Part shown: in pieces, positions 39,001-54,000 of the stretch | Layout of the letters: each line of letters starts with the position of its first letter | Numbering within the stretch: the stretch's first letter is position 1 | Origin: Tetracentron sinense | Lineage: Eukaryota; Streptophyta; Magnoliopsida; Trochodendrales; Trochodendraceae | NCBI GenBank assembly: GCA_015143295.1 | Contig: CM026560.1 | Location: 808,501-872,500 of the forward strand | Direction: 5' to 3' | DNA: 64,000 bases | The notes under the pieces: model-generated | Told to the model about the DNA's origin: nothing | What the model saw: only the letters and a program-made list of their open reading frames with translations | Databases searched by the model: none | Position numbers and translations under genes: made by a program

Positions 39001-42000
39001 GTTTTATTAACTGTAGTTAAAGTCTATAATACTCAGGTTATGGATCCTTATCTGTTTTAGGCACATATCTATGCAACAGTCTTAAAAACTTGAGCAGGAC
39101 CTGAGCACTTCTAATCAAGTCAGAACTAGTTCAATGCAAGAATCTTATGATATATTCTGATTTTCTAAAATCTTCATGTCGTCGGTTGAATCTTTCTGGG
39201 AGTAAAAGAAACTGGATTATTCTAACTAGGAGGAAGTCTGAGTGGCATGCTGGGTAAGATATAAGGATCATCATCTGCAGGATTGATGGGCACACCACTC
39301 AAATCAGTCCCACCTAGGTGTCCTAGGTCAAAAGCTGACTCAATAAGATATAACCATCCAATCTATCACAATCTTTTGGACAGGCAGCAGGAAAAAGGGG
39401 AATGGTACACAAAAATCTGTGAACAGATGGGTAATATTTATTTGGGAATTAAAGTATATTGTAATAATGTGAATAAAACCGTCACTTTAATACAATAATT
39501 TCCATTCCCTAATTATATAATCAGTCATTTGGATTCATTTTTAAATTTTAACATACAAGATCTCCTGGACTGGATCGAGCAAGTTTCAGGTCATGCCTCC
39601 CTCCATGTGCTCCAATTGTATCGATATACTATTGATATTTTTTACTTACTGTCTATCAACAGATCCCATAGATTTTTCTTAGCTCTACGCCTTTACCTCA
39701 ACTGCCTCAACTTGGCCCTTTTCGACTATTAAGTTGAGTTTCAAACGCTTGTATAGGATTATTCCAAGTGAGTTTTATGTTATGATGAAATGAAGTAAAG
39801 ACCTTTCAATACACAAGTTGTGGTTATATGGTTGGTTCTTGCTGATTTATTTGATGTTGCTGCAGGAATGGGGCGATCCTCGGAAGGAAGAGTTCTACTT
39901 CTATATGAAGTCCTATTCCCCTATTGATAATGTGAGCAGAAGATAACTCATTCCGTTTCTTGATATTCTTGACAAACTACCTGCAAAACCATGAAGCTTA
40001 CGGTAGCCAACATGTGGCACCATTTGAATTCTCATAATAAACTGTGGTATTCTAGACAATTTTCAAATTTATTTCATGTTTTTTCATAGAGTTTCTATTT
40101 CTTTAAATCAGTAACCATTGATTTGATTATGTTGACATTATTATGATATCACTGACAAAAAACAATTAATTAGGAATAAACTGCGTTTTGCTTAAGATAA
40201 CAATTAATGGTTATAAAAAAAAAAGATAACCTTGTTGCCAACGAATGTGCCTTCTCTTTTCCACAAATTAGTAGTATGAATACCAAATGGCGTCCTCCTT
40301 TTAATTTCTGCAAAACGGAAATTTATATAGACCTTTTGGGGTATTGAAAAACTAAGACAAAAATTGTGATTCTCCTTGTAAGCTTTCTGAGCTGACCTCC
40401 AGCCTTCTTTTTGCACAGATAAAGCCTCAAAATTATCCGAACATTCTTGTTACAGCTGGTTTAAATGGTAAGTATATTAGTTATGATTGGTTGATGTTGT
40501 TTTTTTCATTTAATACACGGGGAGTATTTTGGGGAGGGGGAGGAAGTGCTTCGCCTGCCTTTGCTATATTGATGGCACATAAACAAATACGATTCGCCAT
40601 TTGTTGAATCCAACCTATAACTCTTCTATGCCAAAAATCTATCTGATTGGGCAGCCAGAAGAAATATGTGAATGGTCCAGGGAAAAGCTTATTTATCAGA
40701 TGGTTGAGATCATTCGGTCCAATCTAATTTTGATGAGGAGATCTCTTTTGTGGGGTTTATTGCATGGTGGGTCCTGATCCCATGAAATGTGTCATGCATA
40801 TAGTTCAAAGGCAGGGAGGATAGCATATTCGTGTCCTCGCATCCTGATGCAAGTAGTCCTTTAGTATTCAATTTGAACTCTTGGTGTATCACAACAGATC
40901 CCCGTGTTTTGTATTCTGAACCTGCAAAGTGGGTGGCGAAGCTGAGGGAACTAAAGACTGATGATAACATACTATTGTTTAAATGTGAATTTGGTGCTGG
41001 GCACTCCTCAAAGTCAGGAAGGTTATAATTTTACTTAAAGCTTTGTTTTTTATTCTCTCAACTAGTTGTTGGTAGTGTTTGGAAAGGGTGCGCTGTTTTA
41101 GAATTAAAAGGTAAGTGAGGATCTTATTCCAGTAGGATCGTAAGTAGGGTTGGCAATGGGCCGGGTTTGGGCTTGAATTTTAGTATTTTTGAAGAGACCT
41201 GGTCTGAAGCCCGAACTCAGCCCAATTGCCACCCCTAATCGTAAGATCCCAGGCAGGAGTGGCACCTCAATCGAATCAAAGGCTTTCAGCTCTATAAAGA
41301 GAAGAGGAACTGTTTTTAAATGATTGTTCTTTGGAAAAAGGTTAATTTAGGAAGGACTTGATAGGAGAAAAATGGGAAAGACAACTAATGTATCATTAAA
41401 TTTTTGTTCCCACCATGATTCAAAATGTCGGTGTGAAAGTGCTTATCGGTAACTCCAATATAGGAAACGTCTCGATAAATATGAAGGAAACAGATGGAAA
41501 CACTGAAAAAAATTCCAAGACATTGGCAACCCATAGAATCTCATGAAAACTCAAAGCCAAATTTATTTTAATGAAAAGATAACCTCAAAATATCGTAAGT
41601 GTCCTATAGCTTCCATTTGAACTATCTATGAGTCATCCAATAACATTTAGCTATTTTTTTGGTAAATGAGCCATGAGTTTTACACATGTGATATGAATAG
41701 GAATGAACCATAGTTCGTTGTGCTTCTAACATAGCTCATTACACGAAACATAAGATTTGCATAAATATATGTTATAATGGGCCTTATAAGTATGTCCATT
41801 ACTCTTTACTGTCTTTAATATCTCTTTATTACCCTATACTTAGTTGCCATGAGTTATACGCATGTGATATGAATAGGATTGAACCATAGTTCATTACACA
41901 AAACATAAGATTTGCATAAATATATGTTGTAATGGGCCTATAAGTATGTCCATTATTATTCTTTACTGGCTTTAGTATTTCTTTATTTCCCTTATAGTAT

Positions 42001-45000
42001 AGTTCTTTTATTGCTTGTACTTGAAGGGGCTTTTTGTAATTTTGTAAGTTGTGCAAGGACTTTTTTCAACTTTACGGGTGTATAGGGACCATTTTGTAAA
42101 GCTGTGAATTTTTAGAGTTCTACAGCCCTGACATGGGCTGGGCTTGGGCCAAATTCGAGCTTGATTAAATGGCAATTAAATATTTATATTTAAAAAATGC
42201 TTGTATCTATAGGCATATATACGAGGTTTAACATGTTACTAACACTACTAATTAGGGTTGAAGCCTAACCGTATGACTTGTATATAAAAAAAGTCGTTTT
42301 ACCAAAAATGAAAGATGCAAGGGTCTAACATACAGCCAATTATAAATCTTGGAGTCATGTAGACAACCGAAAACAGCAAAGGTGGGGGTGGTAGGTAGGT
42401 GTATTCATCTATACAATTCAGCATCCCTCTCTCTCTCTCTCTGTTGTAATATGAAATATAAGGAGAAGGAGGTATAGAGGGAATGGAGATACCTTCTTCC
42501 ATTTCCCTTTCCTCTTCTCTATTTCTCTCTCTCAAACCCTAAATCATCAAACCCTAGTTTTCTACTTGGTATTAGAGCAGGAAGACAAGCCCTATGTATC
42601 TTTTTTAATAGAGTGTTCATGTATAATGCAGCGAACAGTGTTTTTTTCTGGGAAAAGTTAGTTTTTAATGATCTATATTTTTGGAAAATTGTGGTATTTT
42701 TTTCAGATTTTTTGATGGTGTTTGAATGGTCTTATACCCTTTTTTTAATTTTTGAAAAAAAATCAGTCTTGTGATTGATCCTTGGGTGGAGTTTTTAGGA
42801 GCAATTTTGTGTGATGAAGTGTTAAAGACTGATGAGGTTTTTTTTTTTGGTGAAAATGTTATCATGTAACGAACACACACTCTAAACTCACACACATAAC
42901 CAAAACTAAGGTAGCCGCTAAGGTGCCACAAGGGTTGTCCAATCAACCACTCCAAAAGGGCATGTCTTAAGGAGGGTTGATGGCCCCTTATACATAGTAC
43001 AGCCCTGCGAAGTTAACTTCCCAACCGATGTGGGACTAAACCCACGATAACACCCTAACGCACATGGTAACAGAGAACCAAATGGTTGGTTTTTTTTTGT
43101 GAAAATGTTATCACATGACTAACACACACTGTTGTGACCCAAAATACCCCCTAGGAGAACGACTGAGCATGGAATACTCAGTGTCTACAAACTACTAGCT
43201 AACAATAAGATAATATCATGGAGCATGCAAAGACAGAGAGCCGTAGAACATAAAAATTCGTGAAAACCCGTACTAGTTCCAAAACTATTTCCTTCTGAGT
43301 TTCTTATGAAATCCAAAATCGTATGAGTCTCATGAGGGTATGAGAATCAAGTCTTATGAATTCTTTAGAGTTCTTATGAGATCCTTAGAGTTCTTATGAG
43401 CCGTAGAAATCTTAGAGCACTTATGAGCTTGTGAGCATTCACTTATGAGATCTTATGAGCTTGTGAGGTTCTTGTGAGCATAACTTAGAGCCAGACCTTA
43501 GTACCCGTAAAAGACTTAGAGCTGGGCATATAAATACCCTTCATTGAATACATCGAAGTGGGCTGCCAAGATTCTTGACCAACCTTCCCGTTGGCTTTAT
43601 CAAATGTCTTATGAGATTACTTTGAGTTAGGTATGATATATCCTTGGATATACCCTACCCTTGACCAACCCGATGTTTGGCTTTATCAATGCTTATGAGC
43701 TTGGTAGCTTATGAGTTCTTAGAAATCCTTATGAACGCTTCGATAAACCGCACTTATGAGAAACCATAGAGTCATGCGAGACTTGTAAACCTTAGAGTAC
43801 TTAGAAATCTTAAAGTGGATAGAGTGCTTGTGAACATCATACTATATTTAGAAGTCTTAGAAACATGGAGTCATAATCATAGTATTTCCATAATAGTGAT
43901 AGCTTACAAACCATCCAACTTCATCAATCCAATTCATTTCATTCAAGAACAACTCAATAATACTATAGTTTAGCTTGATAGATTATCACAAGGTAAGTAG
44001 TATAATATATCCACTCATCATCAATAAGGTTGAGGCTATGCTAGTTAGTAAAGTGTAGTTACCTTTAGAAGAACCTAAATCCTTGAAAAACAAGGATCAA
44101 GCTTGGAAATCCTCCAAGGAATGAGAAATAACACTTTCTTGTTGAGAAATCAACTCAACGCAACTTCCCAACCCTCTATTCCTTCTTCTCCTTTCTCCTC
44201 AACTTTCTCTCAAAAACTTCTTCTTAGGGTTCTAAGAACCCTAAGCCACGAAATGTGGGCTTATATAGGCCAAAGGGGTTGGCCAATGACCCACACACCC
44301 TCAAAATATCCTAAGGGGTCGGTTACAAGGCAAAACAGGCACCACAGATCAATCGGTCATGAGCACCGATCAATCGGTTGAAAACTCCTCTCTGTGTAAA
44401 AACACTATACAAATTTTAGCTTGACCGATCGATCGGTCATGAACACGGATCAATCGGTAGTGGATGGATCGATTGGTCAAGAAACGGATCTATCGGTCCT
44501 TGTGGGTTTTTGCCTATTTTTCCCATTTCCAACACTTAGAGTATTTTTCATACTCTTTGCTTAAATTCCATAGCTCAACTAGGGTGCTTAATACCTTGCT
44601 CCAATCACCCACACACACGCATCACAACCATACTTAGGATTTTACCAAAAATCTTCATTCTATAACTAGAATACCAAAGTCACATAAACGACATTGGTTT
44701 AAACATACCTTGTGCAAAAGCATTATTCACCGCACTATTCACAGCACTTTGAAAGTGAGATCCGGGGTTCTACACACTCTAAACTCACACGCACAGCCAG
44801 ACCTAAGGTAGCCACTAAGGTGCCATAAGGGTAAGTCCAAGCAACCACTCCAAAAGGGCCTGTCTTAAGGAGGGTTGATGACCCCTTATACACCCCTACG
44901 AAGTCAACTTCCCAACCGATGTGGGACTAAACCTGGGATAACACCCTAACGCACACGGTAACAGAGACTGATGTGGTTTATTGTTATGAAAATTTTGAGT

Positions 45001-48000
45001 TACATTTTTTGAAGTTTAGGCATGAAGGTTCTACAAGGATTTATTTATGGTGCCCCCTTATTTTTCGGGTATGATTGGGCTGTGAAATCAAATATATGAC
45101 TGTTAATTGATTTGTGGGGATTGTTGTGACAAGCTGATTTGTGTAAATCAGCTTTGTTTCCTTGGTGTAGGAGTTATTTTTTTGTATCTAGGAGGCCCCA
45201 AACTCATCCATATCACATGTATGATACCATATTTGACAGTATGTCAGGGATAAGTGGTATGGATGGTAGTTCTTCGAGGCACACTAAGGAAACTTGTTAG
45301 GATCTACTTGGCAGACCTGCAAAATTCACTCGTTTTGGGCAGTTCTATTGCACATAGCGCTTCATCGACCAGTTCTACCCCATCTAGGCCACTTCCTCCT
45401 ACACAGTCTTCTTCTAGGGCAATGTTGACAGTTCCTCGGGATGAACTTAAGAGCCTTCGCCGCTTACTTGCTCAGTTGTATCACTCTTCTCCATCTTCCA
45501 CTTCTTGTGCCTAGTCAGGTACCAATATTTTCGCCTCTGCACATCATGTCTCTTCTTTACACTTATCTAGTTTCTCTTGGGTTATTGATTCCAGAGCATC
45601 GATCACATGTCTGGTACATCATATATTTTTTTCTCTTATAATTCATGTATTATTAATGTTAAAGTCAAGGTTACCGATGGTTCTCTTTCCCCAATCTATG
45701 GAAAGGGGACCATTGGCATCTCTTCTAATCTTCCTGTCTTATGTTCTCCATGTGCCTGATTTTTCTTCATCCTATCATTTTGCAGCTTGACTAAGACTTT
45801 AAAATGCAATATAACTTTCGTTCCATCACATTGTGTATTGCAAGATCCGAAGACATCGGTAGATTGGGAGTTGTCTTGAAGTTGACGGTCTTTACCTCCT
45901 GGATTCGATTCTGACTTCTTTTTTTATCAGTACTAACTTATATATTAAATAAGAAGAGCCAGTTACAACAAATAGCAAAGGTACACAAGAAAATGAACCG
46001 AACATGGTGAAGACAACAAGAATCACAAAAGAGAACAGAGGAAAACAAGAACCAAGAAAAAAGCAAAGCAAAGGTCAACCTAGGAAAATAGGATTACAAC
46101 CAGTCATAGGCATAATCCTTCCTAATTGAGCACCAAGCTTGTAGAAGCTGACAGGAACTGTAGTAGACTTTGTCCACTAAAGTGGCTATTCCCTCATAGA
46201 TTTTGATTCCTTTCTAACCAAACAGCCCACCTTATTGCCCCTGGTAACATGGCCCACACCACTAATGTAGGAGCCTCCATACCAATCAAAGGCCACCCTA
46301 ATAAGGCATCCCAAAGGGACCTAGGAAAAATAAAAAAAATTCCCTGGCAAATAGGAATTGTCTCCATATTGAAAAAGTGCAATAATAGGTGATCTATCGA
46401 CTCTTCCTCCTCTAGGCACATTAAACAGTGATTGATTATCCTCCACTCTATTTTTTTAACATTCGCATGTGAGAATTTTGTCCAGTGCTGCCGACCAAAG
46501 GAAAAAAGGATACATTTGACGGAATACCAGGATTCAACACAACCCTATGGGGAAAAAGGGAGGAGGGAACGACTTGCATAGCTTGAAAGAATACCTCATT
46601 GAAAATTGACCTTTGTTATTCTTAGACCATAGGCGAACATCGGACTCTGAGATCGTGGAGTAACTGATGACAAATGAGTAAATAGGAGACGAAGATCTTC
46701 CACCGCCAGTCATTTAGATTACGTCTAAACTGAGATCGTGGAGTAACTAATGACAAACGAGTAAATAGGCGACGAAGATCTTCCGCCTCCAGTCATTTAG
46801 ATTACGTCTAAACCTCACGGTCCATACAAAGGACACCCAGTCATACAAATTACATCTAAACCTCGTGGTCCATACAAAGGACGAACCCACCCTTTCAAAA
46901 CATGAGGCCACAGACGCCAAACTAATTATAAGAGAAAAAGTTCTCAAAATCATCCCCCAGAGACCTCTCACCACATCAGACATCTTTCCAAAAGCTAATA
47001 TCTACACCATTGCCCACTCTGAATCTAATGTGTTTTGAGAATTTTCCTTAGTATTTAGGATTGTTTTCCACAAGCCCAACTCATAAGGAGACGATATGAC
47101 TTCTTTTTGTGCATACCGGTCTAGTAGTAGTGGTAATAAAGATTGGATTATGCTTTAGCATAACTGGTTAGGTTATTTGTCCTTTCAGATTTTAAAATTA
47201 GTTTCGTTTAGTTTGTTTACTTCTGTTAATCTGCTAAGTTTACAGTGTGAAGTGTGTGAACTAGTGAAATATTGTCGTCTCTTTTCCTCCAAGCAATAAA
47301 AGAAGTTTGTTTCCTTTAGATATTGTCCATTCTAAGTATGGGGTCCTATTTTTGGTTTTCACTATTTTATTTCATTTGTGGATGATTGCACTCGGTATAC
47401 TTAGATTAATTTGATAAAAATCAAAGATGAAGCTTCTTATCTCATTTGTATCTTTCATAAGATGGTTTGAACCCAGTTTGACAAAAGTATCAAAGTTCTT
47501 ATATTAGACATTGGTCAGGAGTACTTAGAAGGGCAATTACAATCTTATCTCGTTGAACATGGAGTAATTCACTAGAACAGATGTATATACTCCACAACAA
47601 ATTGGAGTGGCAGAAAGAAAAAACAGACACCTTCTGAGATGGCTAGAAATCTTCTATTGGCAATAAAGATTGAGAAAAGGAATAGGTTGGATGTTGTGCT
47701 TATTGCAACATATCTTATCCATTGTATGTCGTCAAGGGTGTTGTCCTTTAAATTTCTAAATCCGTTTTTGCATCTTGAGTGTCATGTCTTTAATCTTCCA
47801 GTTAAAGTTTTTGGTTGTGCCTATTTTGTTCATATTTTAGGTCCAAATCGTTCCAAATTGGATCTTTAATTAGTCACTTGAAGATGAAACCTAGAAGAGA
47901 AGATGAAGAAAGAGAGAGAGATGAAGAAGACGTGTTGTGGAAAAAATGTGATTAGAGGGAGTTCTCTCTAATCTCTAATCCTTTTATATTATAATAAACC

Positions 48001-51000
48001 TAATAGGCCTATTACAAATATACCCTTAATAAGAGATCCAGTGTATCACACCTACATAACTAATCATATCTCAACACTCCCCCACAAGCTGAGCATAGAT
48101 ATTCAATATGCCTAGCTTGTTAAGAATACCTTCTAAGCTAGCTTTAGTAACCCATTTTGTGAGTATATCAGTTAGTTGATTTCCCATTGTAATTGTTGCA
48201 AGCAAAGGTTTCCTGAAGCAACTTGTTTTTTTGATAAAGTGTCTATCAACTTCAATATGCTTAGTCTGATCATCTTGAATGAGGTTCTGGGCAATATTGA
48301 TGGCCGCCTTGTTATCACAGAACAACTTCATAGGAACATCCACCTCCATTCACAGATCTTGTAACAAAATCTTCAACCATAATAATTCTGCTACCCCATG
48401 AGCCATTGCCCTATATTCGGCTTCAGCACTTGACTTAGCCACCATACTTTGCTTCTTGCTTCTCCAAATGATGAGATTGCCACCAAGGAAAGTATAATAC
48501 CCTGTGATAGACCTCCTATCATCTATACTTCCAGCCCAATCAACATCAGTATAGGCTTATAGCCGAATATTACCATGGTTAGCAAATAGAAGGCCCTTCT
48601 CTGGAGTAGCCTTCAAATACCTCAAAATTCTCTCCACTGCCTCATAGTGAGCGATCCGAGGTTCATGCATGAATTGACTGACTACACTGACTGCATATGC
48701 GATATCAGGTCTAGTGAGAGAAAGATAAATAAGACGACCTACCAGTCTTTGGTACACCTCTTTATCTTCTAGTTATGGCCTTCACTAGAGCTCAACTTAT
48801 GATTCTATTCAATAGGAGTGTTTGCTAGCTGAGAACCCAATTTCCCAGTATCTTTGAGTAAGTTTAAGGTATACTTCCACTGCGATATAAAGATGTCATT
48901 CTTTGATCGGGCTACCTCAATACCCAGAAAGTACTTCAAGCTGCCCAAATCCTTGATCTCAAATTCCGTTGCTAGGAATTTCTTCAGGTGTTGGATTTGA
49001 GGAGTCATTTCCAGTCACCATAATATCGTCAACGTAAACAATCAAAGCTATAACTGTCCTTTTCTCCTGACAAAGAGAGTGTGATTAGCATGGCTCTGTG
49101 AGTAACTCATCTTTCACGGCTTGACTGAACCTTTCAAACTAAGCTTTGGGGGACTATTTCAGGCCATAGATAGATTTCTTCAACCTGCAAACTCTTCCTT
49201 TACTATTAGGAAGTTTGAATCCTGGAAGAGACATATACACTTCTTCTCGTAGATCTCCATGGAGGAATGCATTTTTCACATCTAACTGATGTAGGGGCTA
49301 TGAGTGGTTCACAGCTAAAGTCAAGAGAACTCGTATGGAGTTCATTTTAGCAACCGGTGCAAATGTTTCTTTATAGTCTATCCTGTATGTCTGAGTATAT
49401 CCCTTAGCTACTAGTCTTGCCTTGTACCTCTCAATGGATCCATCTGTTTTATGTTTCACGGTGAACATCCATTTGCAGCCTACAATTTTCTTTCCCTTAG
49501 GTAACTCAACCATTTCCCATGAACCATTCTTGACCAGAACTCTCATTTCTTCCATCATCGCATTACGCCACTTAAGATTGGAGACAACCTCATGAAACCT
49601 GGAAGGTAAAGACACAAAAGAAACAGAGGATAAGAAAACCGAATAGGGGGTGGCAGAGATGCATACGAGATAAAATTAGAAATAGGATGAATCGTACACT
49701 GACGCTTCCCTTTGCGTATGGCAATGGGAGCGATATCATTATCAATATCAGGAACAAGAATCACAGAGGACAGTGGAGCAATGTTACCTGGTTTGGAGGA
49801 GTTAGAGTTTGGAGATGGTCATAACACAGTGTCCCTTCTTTTTCGAGTCTGGTATAAACCTGTAGGTCTTTCTTAGCAGTAGTCTTAATAGGAACAACAG
49901 AATGAATAACATTAAGGACCAACGTTGGAAGTAGAACTGAAGATAGTCTCTCAGATAGTCTCTCTTCCAACAATTCACTATGCTCCCCCTGAAGAGAGGT
50001 AGAGGAACGAGGAAAAAAATGAGATACTCTAAAAAAAAGTGACATCCATGGTAACGAACCATTTCCCAGACACGGGATCAAAACACGGATATCCCTTTTG
50101 TGTAGAGGGATACCCCAAGAGGACACCGCGAATGGATTTTGGATCCAATTTGGTTCGATTAGGACCCAAAATATGAATAAAGCAGACACAACCAAAGACA
50201 CGAGGGGGAACAGTAAACAGAGGCAGGTCTGGACAGAGTAGTTGATAAGGGGACTTCAACTGCAGGACCCGAGATGGCATGCGATTAATCAATATACGGA
50301 GGTGTGCATTGCTTCGGCCCAAAACTTCTTCGGAACATTCATTTTGGTCAGTAAGCTTCTAGCCACTTCCAAAAGATGACGATTCTTACGCTCGACCACC
50401 TCGTTTTGTTGAGGGGTATAAGGGCATGTGCTTTGATGGATCATACTGTGCTCTGCCAAACATTGCTTTAAATCACCCTCAAGGTATTCCTTCGCATTAT
50501 AGGAGCCTAAAATTTTAATCTGCTTCTCAATCTTCTTGATGAGGTCTAGGACTTCATCAAGTAAATCCAGGTAGGATGGGAGAAGTTATCCTCAAAAGAA
50601 ATAAAATATTGATAACCATGCATAGACAAAGTAGGGGTAGGACCGCAGACATCAGAATGAATCAGCTGAAAAGGGGACACTTTTATTCATACTTGGAGAG
50701 AAAGTAGATCTACAATGTTTTGAGAGTTCACCCACTTTACATTGTAGACTATGACTAGGAACAAATTTAAGCAGGTCCGGAAAGACCAACTTTAAGGATT
50801 TAAAAGACAAATGACCTAAACGATTATGCCACAATCTAATTTGAGCATCGTTATTGTTACTATTAGGACTACTACTAATCTGTAATGATGAAGGAGAGTC
50901 AGCCACGTCCAGGAGGTAGAGGTCATCTGTCTCATGACCATTCCCAATCATTTTCGTTGTCACTAAGTCTTGAAACACAATGAGTGAGAAAAAAGTCACA

Positions 51001-54000
51001 CAATAATTAAGATTTTTGGTCAAACTGCTAATTGATGATAAATTTGTGGATAAATTGAGAACATGAAGAACAGATGACAGAGATAGGACATCAGTCCGTT
51101 TGATGTCACCCTTTCCAGAGATGGTGGAAAAGGATCCATCAGCAACTCTAACTTTATCTCTTCCAGACATGAGACATATAAAGAAAACACAGTAGATAGG
51201 CTAGTCATATGATCTGGCGCACCTGAATCAATAATTCAGGTTGGGCTGGACTGGGAATGAGAAACGAAATTAGCAGATGCATGAATACTTGACTGAGCAA
51301 AGGAAGTGAAGACAGAAGAACCTTCCATCTGACTCAAGAGGCAGAGGAGACGATCAATATCTACATTAGAGAAGCTTTCGGAGGAAGATGGTCCGGTGAA
51401 AGATGTCGATGCGATTGGGTTACTCAAGTTAGGAGGCATGAAGGTTGCAGTGTTGCCTCTAGGGGTGCCCATTTGCTATCCGGGACGAAAAAACTTAGAG
51501 GGCCGGCTAATAAGATCCCAACAAGTTTTCCGGGTGTGTCTAGTCTTCCCACAATGCTCACACTTAAACTTATCTTTATCATTAGGAGACCTACTTTTCC
51601 GAGGAGGGTATTTCCCACCCCGTGGAGCACTAGAAGATGTGGCAAGGGCGAGATGATCGTTGGTCGGAGTAGGTACCAATACCATCACCTTTTTCGTGCA
51701 ATCCTTACCTTGGACTAGTGAATAAACTTGGTCCAAGGAAGAAAGCTCATCCTTCCCTAAAATCTGTCCCTCGGCTAACTTCAAATTTTGGATTCAAACC
51801 CGCCAAGAAGTCAAAAATTATGTTATGTTCCACCTGTTTACTGTGCCGATCTTTGTCTTTATCAATGTCCCATTGGATCACCTGAAAGTGGTCCAAATCT
51901 TCCCAAAGACCTTGAAGAGTATAGTAGGTGGATAGACTCTTCTCCCCCTGACGAAGAGTAGCGATTTCTTGCCTCAACTGGTACACCCTGATAATGTTTT
52001 GTCGTTGGGAATAAGTTCGAGTCGCCTTATCCCAGATCTTTTTCACTGTCCGAAGAAACAAGTAACCTCTACTAAGCGATGGTTGCATGGAATTCAGCAG
52101 TCATGACATAACCATAAGGTTCTCTTGCTCCCACATGTCATATGTCTCGGCCTCAGTAGCCGGTTCTATCACACGGTTAGTCAAGTAGCCTAACTTCCCT
52201 CTCCCGCCGATATACATCTTAGGGGACTGATACCACTCAAGGAAGTTGGTGTCATCCAACTTAATGGTTGTGATTAGCGCACAGTATTATCACCATAGCT
52301 ACTGGTGATGGGTGTAATGATCGGGTTGTTTGGAACCTTGGATGTCACATCAGATACCCCTTCTGACAAACCATCATTGGCCATTGTTGGCACCTCTGTC
52401 TTCCAAACAAATGAATAGCAAGAGGGAAAAAAATTGTTTTGCACAAAACAGCCTCAACCACAGAGTAAACAGCCACAAAACACCTCAAATTCCAAGGAGA
52501 AAACCTTTGTTACACTAGAAAATACCAAAGTTACACTCCATTTTGGCTCACAACCATTATTTATCTCAAACAAAGCAATCAGATTGAAATCAGAAGCGAA
52601 AGATGGCCTACAGCCACACTTAGGATATTCCCACGTGAAGTCGTGGACACTAAAGTGTTCAAAAAAACTTTAAATCTCCTCCAAAACGATTGAGATCACT
52701 TCCATTAGAGAGGGAAATTTCGACACCCAAATACAACTATCTTAGGGTTTCAAAAACACCCAAAAGCTTCGCACCAATCAGTCGAACAAAATCTTTCATT
52801 TTTTTGAATTTCTCAAAAAAATTCTAGAGAACATAATTACGGGTGCCAAAAAATTCCAAAAAACTCACCATAAAATTTGATTAATGCCAAGGTATAATGC
52901 GACATGCTCATCTTCCATGGTCATGAAAAATAGCTTACGAGCATTGTTCACAAAACACTGTTCATGAAAACTCCATAAAAAGGGGAAAAAAACCGCATGT
53001 TTTTCTTCCTGCTTTGATACCAACTTGAAGATGAAACCGAGAAGAGAAGATGGAGAAAGAGAGAGAGGAAGAAGATGTGTTGGGGAAAAAAAGTGATTAG
53101 AGAGAGTTCTCTCTAATCTCTAAACTTTTTATATTATAATAATCTTAATAGACCTATTACAAATATACCCTTAATGAGAGATCCAGTGTATCACACTTAC
53201 ATAACTAATCATATCTCAACACAGTCAAATGCTTATTTTGGGCTCATTCATCTACCCAGAAAGGGCATGTGTTATGATCCTGTTTTCGATAAGAGGCTTG
53301 TCTCTATGGATGTGTCTTTTTTTAAGTCCATCCCTTATTTTTTTTAGTGTTTCTCTACAATGGGAGTATGGTAATACTGGTGATCTTCTTTTCTATGATT
53401 CAGTCCTCCATCAGTTTTCATTCATCTTTTGGGTCTACTGGTGGTGAGAACCTGAAACTTAACTCTTACTCCAGGCGATCTAAAGTAGACTACATGACAT
53501 AGTTTGAAAACTCGGCGAGTTACTCGACTTGACTGAATTTCGAGTCGAGTCACCTCAAAACTCAAAGGAGACACTATTTGTCGAGTTACTCGGGTGACTC
53601 GGTCAAGTCGAGCCGAGTTTTTCAATTCGTTAGACTAGGTTGAATTACAGAATGGTGTTTTTTTTTTTAGTTTTTTTTTAAACCTACACTTGAACGTCAC
53701 TCTTTTTGCATCAAATTTTTTTGGGGCTACAAAGACAACCTACTATGGGTTTTGTTAAACCTAGTTTTTAAGTTTGAGGCTGTAAAACCAACGTACTTTG
53801 AGTTTTTTTAACCTAGGTTTTTCAAGTTATTACATATATATTCTAAGTTGGACCGAGTCGAGTTTTTTTTCAAGTTTTCCGAGTTACTCAACTCGACTAA
53901 CTTTCGAATCAAGTTTTCGATTTTTTGAACCATGACTACATCAACAAATAAACCTTCTCTTTTTGTTGTTGTGGATTCAGAGTCCTCTAATATTAAGTCT

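Larger units (their letters stand above)
47876..53221 (-). mobile_element. Nearly complete Ty1/copia element with both LTRs
   Basis: Left (3') LTR 47876-48076 and right (5') LTR 53023-53221 differ at about a dozen or more positions by eye. Flanks TAGTC (47871-47875) and CAGTC (53222-53226) form a 5-bp duplication with one mismatch. The primer-binding site TTGGTATCAAAGC abuts the 5' LTR (53010-53022), and a polypurine tract (GTGGGGGAG) abuts the 3' LTR. It lies inside the pol of an older plus-strand copia, whose protein resumes at 53222. Confidence 0.88.

Noticed and set aside
41413-41620. Possible fifth CATGGTTC element (CATGATTCAAAATGTCGG)
   Set aside because: Only the first ~20 bp match the 5' terminus. 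The body diverges and no 3' end or duplication was found.
42110-42290. GGGCTGGGCTTGGGCC segment as another hAT MITE in the 5' LTR
   Set aside because: No paired terminal repeat or 8-bp duplication could be identified.
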